Below the pieces are notes generated by a model, which saw only the letters and a program-made list of their open reading frames with translations, was not told the DNA's origin and did not search any database. A DNA stretch of 64,000 nt from Bacillota bacterium (GTDB lineage Bacteria; Bacillota; Clostridia; Lachnospirales; Lachnospiraceae). The number at the start of each line of letters is the position of its first letter. Within the stretch, counting starts at the first letter, position 1. The stretch lies in contig JAEZOB010000033.1 of assembly GCA_023414355.1 (NCBI GenBank), forward strand, positions 120,588-184,587, read 5' to 3'. Positions 50,049 to 58,571 of the stretch are shown one piece after another. The position numbers and the translations under genes are program-made.

Positions 50049-52276
50049 AGATATACAACCTGATTGATTACAAAAAGCCAAAGTATAAATACATACAGGT
50101 GATCCCATCTACTTCAATAAGAAATAATAGATCAGATAAAATCATACACTTAATTTCTAATTTGTATATTGATATTTGGAAAACATGTGAATTTATCAAT
50201 AAAAAATTACGTATATATGCATCAGTTAAAGTAGGGTATTATATTTATATGGAAAAACATCAGGCGTTTTTCTATTTTGTAATTCCTGAAAGCCACTACG
50301 CCATGTTTCGTGAGAAAATACAGGATATATGGAGCAATGTTATTACATTAGCAGAAGTTGATGATATTCCAATCTTTTCCAAGGATTGTACAAAATATGC
50401 AATGAAATATTACAAAGAAGATGCAATGAGTTTATCGTGTGATAAGCGTGATAATTTACTCCTGTCATCCATACTTTCAACACTAGAAGTGATGGAAGAA
50501 GACGATAAATGTGGAATCTTCTATAATTTTATTCCCATAAATCAACGGAGTTTTAGAGCGAAACACGATAATACCATAGAACGTTTGACTCAAGGTATGC
50601 CAATAGATAAAAATAAGAATACATGGTATTCAGTAAAGAAAATAGCCATTATGCTGTTCAGTATACTGGAAGATTTCTTTCAAATCAAATCTACCATTCA
50701 GAAAAGGGATTTGAATTTATTAGATGAAACAAAAACAAAACGAGATAAAAGAGTAGTAGATACTCAAATTTTATGTTTAAGTCAAAGCTCTGATAAAAAA
50801 AGAGAAGTATCAAACGCAATCAGCTTATGCGAAAGTTTTAATATTATTACCGGCGACAATGAACTTCTATATCAAAGATATAAAGGGAATGTGGATTTTA
50901 ATAATTTACTTATAGCAGATATAGCTAAAAATGTTATGCAACCCAGAGAATGCCAAAACCTCTTATCGCTCCCGGCCAGGGAATTATTAGAGCAGTTTCC
51001 AAACATAATCCATAACAATGTGTATGAATTATCAGTGCCAGAAGTATTGCAAAAAGGCTATATCTCTATCGGCGAGTGTACTTACAAAGGAAAGAAAACA
51101 AAGGCATACTTTTCAGAAGAAAAAGATATTGTTGATATGCCTGTGGTTTTAGTTGGCGAGCAAGGTAGCGGTAAAACAACTTATATATGCAATTATGTAA
51201 CACAAGTACAGAAAAAAGGTGAGGGAGTTATATTAATTGACTACATCAAGAACTGTGAACTATCTGAAGATATAAAAAAGAACGTACCTAAAGAGAATAT
51301 AATTGAATTAGATTTATCAGATGTGAAAAATGCACAGGGGATAGGATATAATGAGTTAAAACCAAAGTCTAATGATATTGATGATATACTAGATGTCGTA
51401 AACCGTAAAGCATTGTATATGCAGTTGTTAATAGATGCATTGAATAATGACGGTGGTGAATTAACATCATTAATGGATAGGTATTTAAGTGCGGCTCTTA
51501 ACATAGTTATGCTAGATGAAAACGCAAGCCTGAAAGACATTGTAAGATGCTTAAATGATGCTAAATACAGACAATCAATTTTGGCAAACATAAAAAATCC
51601 GTATATTAGAGATACACTTGACGAAGAAATATCTGCTTTGGAAGAATTAACAGACGAAAAAGGCGAAACCAAACAAGGCAAGATAAACGGTATCAATCAT
51701 AGAGTATATCAGCTACAAAAGGATTTAAGGCTAAAATACATGTATAAAAAAGATTGCAGTCATAACATAGACATAATAAAAGCTATGGACGAAGGTAAAG
51801 TTATTCTGGTTAAGATGCCACAGGAGTATTTTCCAACACGATACACTAAAAATGTTATAACAACATACTGGATTACAAAGATATGGGCGGCAATGTTGGT
51901 TCGCGGTGGCAGAGAGTTACATCCAAAAAGAGTTCATGTCATTGTTGATGAAATATTTCAAGCAAAGACTGCTATGGAATTTTTAAGTAATGACGATATA
52001 CCTCCACAAACACGTAAGTTCCACTGCAAGTTTGTATTCAGTTGCCAGTATATAGAACAGATAAAAAAGATAGACCAAACATTCCGTAGTGCAGGAGCCA
52101 GTTATATGTTTTTAAAAGGATCCGGCAAAGCAAACTTCAATGAGTTTAAAGATGAACTTGCACCGTTTACATTAGAGGATATGGAGAACTTAAAACAATA
52201 TCATTCACTCAATCTAATCAATACCACTAAAAATAGAGTTAAGTTTATAACAGCTTTACCATATAAAAAACCGTAA
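50045..52276 (+). CDS. HerA/VirB4-like DNA-translocation ATPase
   Basis: The protein has 743 residues. Residues 1-115 resemble the N-terminal domain of conjugative ATPases (KHQAFFYFVIPESHYAMFRE KIQDIW). A helical middle region follows. The motor domain then has Walker A VLVGEQGSGKTTYIC (371-378 core), Walker B HVIVDEIFQ (about 631-639) and the glutamine-containing sensor FVFSCQYIEQ. The order and spacing fit the HerA-FtsK superfamily, closest in style to VirB4/TraG-type proteins of conjugative elements. No FtsK gamma or anchor helices are present, so membrane contact would be through the two small upstream proteins. Confidence 0.78.
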   Translation: MKIYNLIDYKKPKYKYIQVIPSTSIRNNRSDKIIHLISNLYIDIWKTCEFINKKLRIYASVKVGYYIYMEKHQAFFYFVIPESHYAMFREKIQDIWSNVITLAEVDDIPIFSKDCTKYAMKYYKEDAMSLSCDKRDNLLLSSILSTLEVMEEDDKCGIFYNFIPINQRSFRAKHDNTIERLTQGMPIDKNKNTWYSVKKIAIMLFSILEDFFQIKSTIQKRDLNLLDETKTKRDKRVVDTQILCLSQSSDKKREVSNAISLCESFNIITGDNELLYQRYKGNVDFNNLLIADIAKNVMQPRECQNLLSLPARELLEQFPNIIHNNVYELSVPEVLQKGYISIGECTYKGKKTKAYFSEEKDIVDMPVVLVGEQGSGKTTYICNYVTQVQKKGEGVILIDYIKNCELSEDIKKNVPKENIIELDLSDVKNAQGIGYNELKPKSNDIDDILDVVNRKALYMQLLIDALNNDGGELTSLMDRYLSAALNIVMLDENASLKDIVRCLNDAKYRQSILANIKNPYIRDTLDEEISALEELTDEKGETKQGKINGINHRVYQLQKDLRLKYMYKKDCSHNIDIIKAMDEGKVILVKMPQEYFPTRYTKNVITTYWITKIWAAMLVRGGRELHPKRVHVIVDEIFQAKTAMEFLSNDDIPPQTRKFHCKFVFSCQYIEQIKKIDQTFRSAGASYMFLKGSGKANFNEFKDELAPFTLEDMENLKQYHSLNLINTTKNRVKFITALPYKKP

Positions 52277-52352
52277 TTTAATTAAAATTTCTATGAAAAA
52301 AGGGAATAACTGCACTTGTTTGCATCTGTCAAGTGTGATATTGTGTAAGCTA

Positions 52353-52403
52353 GAAAGACCGCACAGAGATATATATAAAGTATATCTGCTGACGGTCTTT
52401 TTC
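52353..52403 (+). terminator. terminator closing the ATPase cassette
   Basis: AAAGACCG and CGGTCTTT pair around an inner AGATATAT/ATATCT stem, followed by TTTTC. Confidence 0.85.
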
Positions 52404-52432
52404 TGTATCCAAAAATATAGGAGGTGCCAAAC

Positions 52433-53038
52433 ATGGTAAATAATAACAGTGCTGATATAGTCGGCACCAATAAAGTAAATGAAAATGTAGATACCAATAA
52501 ACTACCGGGTAATGATATAGATACTTCCAACAATGTAGAGAGTGAAAATACTAAGACAGTAAATGATCGTATGTTGAATGATATAGATACTGATAATACG
52601 GTTAATAAAGATACTAACAACAGTAAAAATGCTAAATATGATGGTAGAGCTAATCTAATTCCTTTTAATCAATTAACAGAAAGTGAACGGAAAGAAATAG
52701 CATCTAGGGCAGGAATAGCAAGTGGAGAAGCTAGAAAGAAGAAAAAAGACCTTAGAGAAATAGCGAAATTGATGTTATCGGTTAACATGAATGACGAACA
52801 AATAGTAGAAGTGCTAGGAAATGCACAAAACCTCTTAGATGGTGACAAATCACTAGCAGCAGTATTAACCGCAAGAATGGCACAAGAAGCAGGAAAGGGC
52901 AATTACAAGGCATACGAGGTACTAAGAGATACAGCAGGATACAAACCGAAAGAACAGATGGAGATAGAAACCTTCACGGAATACGACAGACAATTACTGG
53001 ATAATGTGAGCAAGAGACTACCAAACAAAAAAGCCTAA
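52433..53038 (+). CDS. small terminase subunit candidate
   Basis: This protein has 201 residues. The first 75 are a low-complexity Asn/Asp/Thr/Val stretch. After it, LTESERKEIASRAGIASGEA RKKKKDLREIAKLML is a basic KGG-like segment shared by many Firmicute phage TerS-type proteins, and the tail (VLRDTAGYKPKEQMEIE, then LLDNVSKRL) fits the same group. The ATG at 52433 follows GGAGGTGCCAAAC. Position before the packaging genes supports the call. The Asn-rich N terminus is unusual. Confidence 0.65.
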   Translation: MVNNNSADIVGTNKVNENVDTNKLPGNDIDTSNNVESENTKTVNDRMLNDIDTDNTVNKDTNNSKNAKYDGRANLIPFNQLTESERKEIASRAGIASGEARKKKKDLREIAKLMLSVNMNDEQIVEVLGNAQNLLDGDKSLAAVLTARMAQEAGKGNYKAYEVLRDTAGYKPKEQMEIETFTEYDRQLLDNVSKRLPNKKA

Positions 53039-53402
53039 ATTGGTTTACATAATGCCACAAAACAATGAAGCGATATAGTAATGATTACCGATAATGGCTA
53101 CAAATGGCGTATTTACTGGATTCCTAAGAAAAGTTGTTATACGCGAAAGATTGATTTAGCGAAGTCTTGAAATAAAACAAGCAATATCGATACCAAAAAC
53201 ACGAATGCCGGGAGAGGGGCATATTCCAAGAGCATACACCGGGGCGCACATATTTCCACGCATCACACAGGGCACAGGCCCACGATCATGTAGGCGCACA
53301 CCCCCACCCCAGTAGTCGGGCACACCCCCTGTCACCTTTAGGGTACCCATATACTCACTAGCAAATTTTTTATAATTTTCAAATTAAGAAGGAGAAGGAA
53401 AG
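53039..53402. other. GC-rich block upstream of packaging genes (cos/pac candidate)
   Basis: About 53200-53345 is strikingly rich in G and C (CCGGGAGAGGGG, GGGGCGCACA, several CACACCCCC-type runs) inside an AT-rich phage. Two short consecutive readings (53081-53170 and 53160-53315, +1 relative) could be one shifted gene, but neither has a ribosome site. Confidence 0.45.
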
Positions 53403-53696
53403 ATGAAGAAATTATTTATTAGTCAGCCAATGAAAGGCAAGACAAACGAACAGATTTTAGCAGAGAGAGAAAAAGCAATTGAATCAGCGAAGAAATGTCT
53501 TGGAGAGGATGTTGAGGTTATTGATTCCTTCTTTAAAGATGCTCCACACGATGCGAAACCGTTATGGTTTTTGGGAAAATCTCTAGAATTGTTAGCAGGA
53601 GCAGATGTAGCCTATTTTGCAAGCGAATGGGAAGAATACAGAGGGTGCAAGATAGAGCATGAGTGCGCTACACAATATGGCATTACCATAGTATAA
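53403..53696 (+). CDS. DUF4406-like protein, second copy
   Basis: This 97-residue protein reads MKKLFISQPMKGKTNEQILA ... with ADVAYFASEWEEYRGCKIEH ECA. The N-terminal glycine/proline loop and the Glu near the end match DUF4406/nucleoside deoxyribosyltransferase-like proteins, a diverged relative of the product at 41475. AAGGAGAAGGAAAG precedes the start. Confidence 0.8.
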   Translation: MKKLFISQPMKGKTNEQILAEREKAIESAKKCLGEDVEVIDSFFKDAPHDAKPLWFLGKSLELLAGADVAYFASEWEEYRGCKIEHECATQYGITIV

Positions 53697-53709
53697 ACAC
53701 ATCCATATT

Positions 53710-53904
53710 ATGACCGAAGAAGTCAAAGAAATCTACACAGAGGTATGGAAACTGCATAAAGCACATTCGCCGAAAACGGAAGAAGAATGGGAAATATTGA
53801 TAGCGGAATGTGATAGTTTTCTGAAAACGCATAAATCGAAATTCGCAAGAGATATAGTAAATGCCATGTTATCGGAAATCGAGAATAGGTGCAAAAATCA
53901 ATAA
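53710..53904 (+). CDS. hypothetical helical protein
   Basis: This 64-residue, all-helical protein (EIYTEVWKLHKAHSPKTEEE WEILIAECDSFL) has a weak ribosome site; the gene is accepted for its coding character. Unknown function. Confidence 0.5.
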   Translation: MTEEVKEIYTEVWKLHKAHSPKTEEEWEILIAECDSFLKTHKSKFARDIVNAMLSEIENRCKNQ

Positions 53905-53963
53905 ATTTTTCCGCAAGCGGAAGTATAAAACGTTTTCTTTGCGGCGGCGAAAGTAGGTAAATA

Positions 53964-54137
53964 ATGGATAGTCTATTACAAATAAAAGACGAGTGTTCAC
54001 AGTGTGGCGAATTACTGCAATGTGAATTATGTTATGTCGGTCATGGCATACACAGAAAACGAGATAGAGTAGCTGAAATGGTTGAGTGTCAATTCAATCA
54101 TGCAGTTAAAAAAAATACTAGCGCGGATAACGCTTAG
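53964..54137 (+). CDS. 57-residue Cys-rich protein
   Basis: It reads MDSLLQIKDECSQCGELLQC ELC... with CSQC and CELC pairs, then CQFNH, suggesting a zinc site. AAAGTAGGTAAATA before the ATG. No family recognised. Confidence 0.5.
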   Translation: MDSLLQIKDECSQCGELLQCELCYVGHGIHRKRDRVAEMVECQFNHAVKKNTSADNA

Positions 54138-54163
54138 AATATTATCCACCAGTCAAGTTAATT

Positions 54164-54280
54164 GCTTTGTGGCGGAAAAGGTAGACGCTTTAACAGGCAT
54201 AAGCGGAATAGTGAGTTCAAGAAACCCTAAGAGTTTGACTTGTAAAGTCCGTATGTAGGGTGCAAATCCCTACCAAAGCA
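54164..54280 (+). ncRNA. tRNA-Leu(UAA)-like RNA with an insertion
   Basis: GCTTTG at the 5' end pairs with CAAAGC at the 3' end. The D arm GTGGCGGAAAAGGTAGACGC is almost the tRNA-Leu consensus. AAAC-CCTAAGA-GTTT gives an anticodon arm with TAA (Leu UAA) but C in place of the universal T33. GACTT-GTA-AAGTC would be the class II variable arm, and TAGGG-TGCAAAT-CCCTA the T arm. The total of 117 bases is about 32 too many; the excess lies between D and anticodon arms and contains a second D-arm-like GCGGAATAGTGAG. No CCA is encoded. Confidence 0.5.
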
Positions 54281-54440
54281 AGATGTCGGTTTGAAACTGA
54301 CTAACAGGCAGATGGCAGATACTTCCTGTGAAAATAAAAAGGCGTATCGGCGTGATACGAATTGCAATAACAAAATAGCCAAACACTTTCATTTGACATA
54401 TTTTCCTTTCACCCTCATAGCGGAATGCTGTTAAAGAACC

Positions 54441-54611
54441 GTCGCAAGGTTCGTGGGGGTTTACCGATTGTGCGACATTCGGGATTTAGCAGAATACCGT
54501 TGTTGGTTTAATCTGCTTAGGTGATAGGCAACTATCAAAAAACGTGCACAGCCCTTGCACTCATACAGTGGGCGGAAAAGGAGTTGACCTTAAATGGTTG
54601 GCTCCTTTTTT
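54441..54611 (+). ncRNA. tandem hairpin region before the packaging genes
   Basis: Five successive stems occur: GTCGCA/TGCGAC (54441/54471), AGCAGA/TCTGCT (54488/54512), TGATAG-GCAA-CTATCA (54522), GTGCA/TGCAC (54544/54556) and AAAAGGAG/CTCCTTTTTT (54576/54602). The last resembles a terminator. No gene is credible between 54138 and 54625; the region is probably a structured RNA or a packaging/regulatory site. Confidence 0.5.
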
Positions 54612-54625
54612 ATAAAGGAGATTCC

Positions 54626-54958
54626 ATGATAACCGTAAACATATTAGGAACTGAATACACAGTTGTTGAAACAGATAAAGAAACAGATAAAAGGCTTTCT
54701 GATTGTGATGGTTTATGCGACAAATCATCTAAGGAAATCGTAATCACTACAGAATACAAAGAGAGTGAATTAGCAAATTGGGAATGGTACAGAAAAAAGA
54801 TTTTAAGGCACGAAATAATACACGCCTTTTTCTTTGAAAGTGGATTGATGGAAAATTTTGAAAACAAACCATACGGAATCATGGAAACTCATGTAGACTG
54901 GTTTGCTAATCAATTTCCGAAGATTCAAAAGGCGTTTGAGGAAGTTGGTGCTTTATGA
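54626..54958 (+). CDS. small HExxH putative metallopeptidase
   Basis: This 110-residue protein has the zinc motif RHEIIHAFFFESGL (HEIIH) at about 62-66 and further His/Glu (ETHVDWF) that could provide the third ligand. Phage proteins of this size and motif lie next to terminase genes in several Firmicute phages. The ATG at 54626 follows AAAGGAGATTCC; a longer reading from 54521 would run through the hairpins and is rejected. Confidence 0.75.
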   Translation: MITVNILGTEYTVVETDKETDKRLSDCDGLCDKSSKEIVITTEYKESELANWEWYRKKILRHEIIHAFFFESGLMENFENKPYGIMETHVDWFANQFPKIQKAFEEVGAL

Positions 54959-56454
54959 CAATAACAGAAATCCGCAATGCTGAATTAGAATATTGCAGAA
55001 ACAACATTGAGTATTTCATTGATACTTACGGTCACATAGAGGACAAAGATAATCCAGAGAACATTGTCCAACCGTTTGTTATGTGGCAAGCACAAAGGGA
55101 TGCCTTGCATAGCATTGAAGAAAATAAGAAAAACGTGATTCTAAAAGCTAGACAGTTAGGTATCACATGGGTTGTGTTACATTATGCGGCTCACATGATG
55201 ATTACACTAGAAGGTCGTACTGTTATCGGTCTTTCACAAAAAGAAGATGATGCAAAAGAACTTGTTAGGCGTATGGAAGTAATTTTCCACAGTATGCCAT
55301 CACTGATACAAGAAAAGTCAAAAGCACCTTATGGATGGAGTGGCCCTGTATATGAAAAGAATGCATTAGAGTTAAGAATAATCTTTCCATCTGGTGCAAT
55401 CAGTAAATTCACTGGAATGGCATCATCACCGGGCGCAGGTCGTTCATGGACAGCAAACCTTATTATTTTGGATGAATGGGCGTTCCAACCATTTGCAGAA
55501 GAAATATTCAAATCCGGTTATCCGACAGTAAATAGACCGACTGGTGGACAACTAATAGGTCTTTCCACTATTGAGAGAGGTTCGTTTTTCGAGGAAGTAT
55601 TTACAAATCCTGATAACACATTTAACAAAATATTCATTCCGTGGTTTGCAGACCCTAGACGTGATGATAAATGGTATCAAGAAACCAAAAAGACTATGGG
55701 GGATATGATGACACAAGAATATCCTGCAACCATTGAAGAAGCATTGACTGTTCCAGGTGGCTCATATTTCCCAGAAGTCAATGAGAGAAATACGATAAGC
55801 ACAGAACCACTAAAAGGAAACCTAGTAAATTATGTTGCATTGGACTATGGACTTGACATGTTGTCTGTTCATTGGTTTCAGATAAACACAGCAGGAGAAG
55901 CACAGGTTTATAAAGAATACGATTCACCCAACAAAACAATCGGCGAAGCGGCAGACATTATACTTAATATGTCAGAGGGTGAAAATGTTGTACTGTTTTT
56001 AGCACCTCCCGACTTGTGGAATCGTTCACAGGAAAGTGGGAAAAGTAGGGCACAGATTTTCGCTGATTGTGGTTTAAACCTTACTAAAGTTTCAAATGAT
56101 TTTCCTGCAGGTTGCGCAAACATGAAGGAGTATTTAAGACCAAGAGAAAATGCAAAATCAAAACTCACCATATTAGACGGATGCGCACCTAATTTGTATC
56201 GGTGTTTACAGAAAATTCAAAAGGATAAGAAAAGACCAAACGTATACGCAAAAGATCCGCATGATTTAACACATGATTGTGATAGTCTTAGGTATTTCTG
56301 TGTTTACTGGACTATTGCAGCAGATTCAATAGGAGATTCCAATTTAAAACATTGGACAAGGGATATGTACGAAGATTACGAAAATGCAAACGAAGATGAA
56401 AGAAGATACCTCATTGAAAAATGGGGAGAACCCGACTGGAGGGATATTGAATAA
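54955..56454 (+). CDS. terminase large subunit
   Basis: TerL (499 residues) packages DNA into proheads. The ATPase domain has adenine/Walker A region NVILKARQLGITWVVL and Walker B NLIILDEWAF followed by the coupling stretch GLSTIERGSFFEEV. The nuclease domain has the VALDYGLDMLSVHWFQ strand and the late DPHDLTHDCDSLRY Asp residues. Overlaps the metallopeptidase gene by four bases and the portal gene by one. Confidence 0.93.
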   Translation: MTITEIRNAELEYCRNNIEYFIDTYGHIEDKDNPENIVQPFVMWQAQRDALHSIEENKKNVILKARQLGITWVVLHYAAHMMITLEGRTVIGLSQKEDDAKELVRRMEVIFHSMPSLIQEKSKAPYGWSGPVYEKNALELRIIFPSGAISKFTGMASSPGAGRSWTANLIILDEWAFQPFAEEIFKSGYPTVNRPTGGQLIGLSTIERGSFFEEVFTNPDNTFNKIFIPWFADPRRDDKWYQETKKTMGDMMTQEYPATIEEALTVPGGSYFPEVNERNTISTEPLKGNLVNYVALDYGLDMLSVHWFQINTAGEAQVYKEYDSPNKTIGEAADIILNMSEGENVVLFLAPPDLWNRSQESGKSRAQIFADCGLNLTKVSNDFPAGCANMKEYLRPRENAKSKLTILDGCAPNLYRCLQKIQKDKKRPNVYAKDPHDLTHDCDSLRYFCVYWTIAADSIGDSNLKHWTRDMYEDYENANEDERRYLIEKWGEPDWRDIE

Positions 56455-58358
56455 TGGGATTGAAAAAAGCGTTAGATGCGATTACAAAACCGAAAGAGAA
56501 TGCGAAACTGAATAAAGCAAAAAGTCAGTACGAAGAAGCAAAAACGCAGTACGGATCTGAATTAGCTGAAATGGATTTTTACGAGAAAACTTATAATGGC
56601 TCAAGGAAAGTAGCAGGGAATCCCAATAAACCGAATCAGAAAGTAATAAAAGAAGCAATTAATGTCAGAAACATTGCTTATGAACTAATTGAAAGTCAGG
56701 TTGATTCCTCTATCCCCATGCCAAAGGTTACACCAATACATAAAGAAGATGCAGAACTTGCAACAATGCTTGAAAGTATGTTGCAGAACGAAGTCAGACT
56801 TCTTGATTTAAGTGAATTAAATGACAAACAGGAAAGAACAGTACCTATACAGGGAGGTTCTTTTTTTCATGTGGAATGGGATAATACCAAAGGATATCAC
56901 TGTAATGTTGGTGGTTTAAGTGTATCAGAAAGACATCCAAGATGCGTGATTCCACAACCCGGCGTTACAGAAGTAGAGGATATGGACTACATATTTGTTG
57001 TTTACTCCATGACCAAAGAAGCTGTGAAAAGGAAATACGGTGTTGATGTTGAAAAGGCATCTGAAACCGAAAGGCAGACAAGAGTAGATGATAAAATCAA
57101 TAGCGACATTGTGTCGGTTGTTAAGAAGTATTACAAAAACGAAAATGGGGGTATCGGTCTTTTATCATGGTGCGATGATTACGTTCTTGAAGATATGGAT
57201 GATTACCAATCCAGACAATTAGAGAAGTGTACAAAATGTGGAAAAGTAAAAGACGGTGATGTTTGTGAATGTGGAAATAAGAAATTCAAGAAAGAGAAAG
57301 ACGAATACGAGGAATTAACAGAAGATATTGAATTGTATAACGGTGAACGAATTTCAGCCATTTCGGAGATTCAAGCACAATTCAAACTGGATGAAAATGG
57401 TGATGGATTTCTAGAAGAAGACGGAACGCCTGTCATAGAAGCGGTTGAAATACATACAAAGATTCCTTACTACAAGCCAGATTGTTTCCCGTTAGTCCTA
57501 AGAAGAAACGTGTCCAAGAATGGAAAGTTATTAGGGTTCTCTGATGTTGATGTTATCAAAGACCAACAAGATGCAATCAAAAAAGTAATCTCTAAAGCAC
57601 AGGAAAAAGCTATCCGTGGTGGTTCTGTTTTGATGTTACCAAAAACAGTAAAGACAGTGACAGATGGTGACTATCAAGTTATTAGGCTAAACAATCCTAG
57701 TGAAAAAGACATGATTGATGTTAAGAATTTACAAGTTGATATTTCTACAGACTTAGCACTTGCAAGATACAATTACGACTGGGCGCAATCTTCTTTGGGG
57801 ATAACCGATTCGTATCAAGGAAAATACGATTCATCTGCCACAAGTGGAACGGCTAAACAGTTTGCGATTAATCAAGCTGCAGGGCGTTTAGAGAGTAAGC
57901 GAGTAATGAAGAAAGCCGCTTATGAAAAACTGTATATGATGATGTTTAAATTCATGTTAGCTTACGCAGACCAACCAGTGCCAGTTACGAAAAAGGACAC
58001 AAACGGAAATTTGGTATTTTCACACTTTTCACGATATGACTTCCTAAAGCAAGATGCGGCAGGGGAATGGTACTGGAATGATGAATTTATCATTGAAACA
58101 GACCCCACATCCACAATCATGATGAATAGAGAAGCATTGTGGCAACAGGCAGACTTTAAATTACAATCACAGGCTTTCGGGCCATTCGGTCAGACGAGAA
58201 CATTGTTACGTTTTTGGACTTTCTTAGCCGCTAATGATTATCCAAATGCGGCAGAAATGAAAACGTCTTTTGAGCAACAGCTTGCAGAAGAAGAACAGCA
58301 AGCACAAATGTTACAACGGTTGCAAGGAGGTATTCCAAATGAAATGCCCCAAATGTGA
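56454..58358 (+). CDS. portal protein with zinc-ribbon insertion
   Basis: The 634-residue portal is on the large side, like podovirus-type portals. Conserved core segments include AINVRNIAYELIESQVDSSI PMPK, GGSFFHVEWDN, LGFSDVDVIKDQQDAIKKV and DSSATSGTAKQFAINQAAGR. At 259-273 a CTKC...CEC zinc ribbon is inserted. The Gln-rich C terminus (LAEEEQQAQMLQRLQGG) is typical. Forms the dodecameric DNA gate of the head. Confidence 0.9.
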   Translation: MGLKKALDAITKPKENAKLNKAKSQYEEAKTQYGSELAEMDFYEKTYNGSRKVAGNPNKPNQKVIKEAINVRNIAYELIESQVDSSIPMPKVTPIHKEDAELATMLESMLQNEVRLLDLSELNDKQERTVPIQGGSFFHVEWDNTKGYHCNVGGLSVSERHPRCVIPQPGVTEVEDMDYIFVVYSMTKEAVKRKYGVDVEKASETERQTRVDDKINSDIVSVVKKYYKNENGGIGLLSWCDDYVLEDMDDYQSRQLEKCTKCGKVKDGDVCECGNKKFKKEKDEYEELTEDIELYNGERISAISEIQAQFKLDENGDGFLEEDGTPVIEAVEIHTKIPYYKPDCFPLVLRRNVSKNGKLLGFSDVDVIKDQQDAIKKVISKAQEKAIRGGSVLMLPKTVKTVTDGDYQVIRLNNPSEKDMIDVKNLQVDISTDLALARYNYDWAQSSLGITDSYQGKYDSSATSGTAKQFAINQAAGRLESKRVMKKAAYEKLYMMMFKFMLAYADQPVPVTKKDTNGNLVFSHFSRYDFLKQDAAGEWYWNDEFIIETDPTSTIMMNREALWQQADFKLQSQAFGPFGQTRTLLRFWTFLAANDYPNAAEMKTSFEQQLAEEEQQAQMLQRLQGGIPNEMPQM

Positions 58359-58497
58359 TATAGAAATGGCAATCAAGAAATCAAAAGAAATCGAGCTTGA
58401 AGGTAAAGCATATGTTGAGCAAACGCATTGTTGCAGAAACAAGCAATGCCCCAATTTTGGCAAGGTTGTTGAGGTAACAAAAAACTTAAAGCAGTAA
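58339..58497 (+). CDS. small zinc-ribbon protein after the portal
   Basis: This 52-residue protein (MKCPKCDIEMAIKKS ... THCCRNKQCPNFGK) has CxxC and CC-x4-C pairs, giving a two-strand zinc ribbon. A GCAAGGAGGTATTCCAA ribosome site lies within the end of the portal gene, which it overlaps by 20 bases. Possible head accessory. Confidence 0.65.
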   Translation: MKCPKCDIEMAIKKSKEIELEGKAYVEQTHCCRNKQCPNFGKVVEVTKNLKQ

Positions 58498-58571
58498 AAA
58501 GAGGAACTGGAAACGGTTCCTTTTTTAATACAAAAATTCGCATTGAAGAGCGCAAAAATCTAGGAGGTTTT

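Noticed and set aside
48188..52276. Complete integrated conjugative element or plasmid inserted in the phage
   Set aside because: No relaxase, VirB6/VirB8-like, recombinase or replication genes accompany the cassette, and both neighbours are normal phage genes.
53156..53350. 64-codon minus-strand reading through the GC-rich block
   Set aside because: Opposite to the operon, no ribosome site, and explained by GC-rich composition.
54521..54625. Longer N terminus for the HExxH protein
   Set aside because: It would translate through several hairpins; the ATG at 54626 has an ideal ribosome site.
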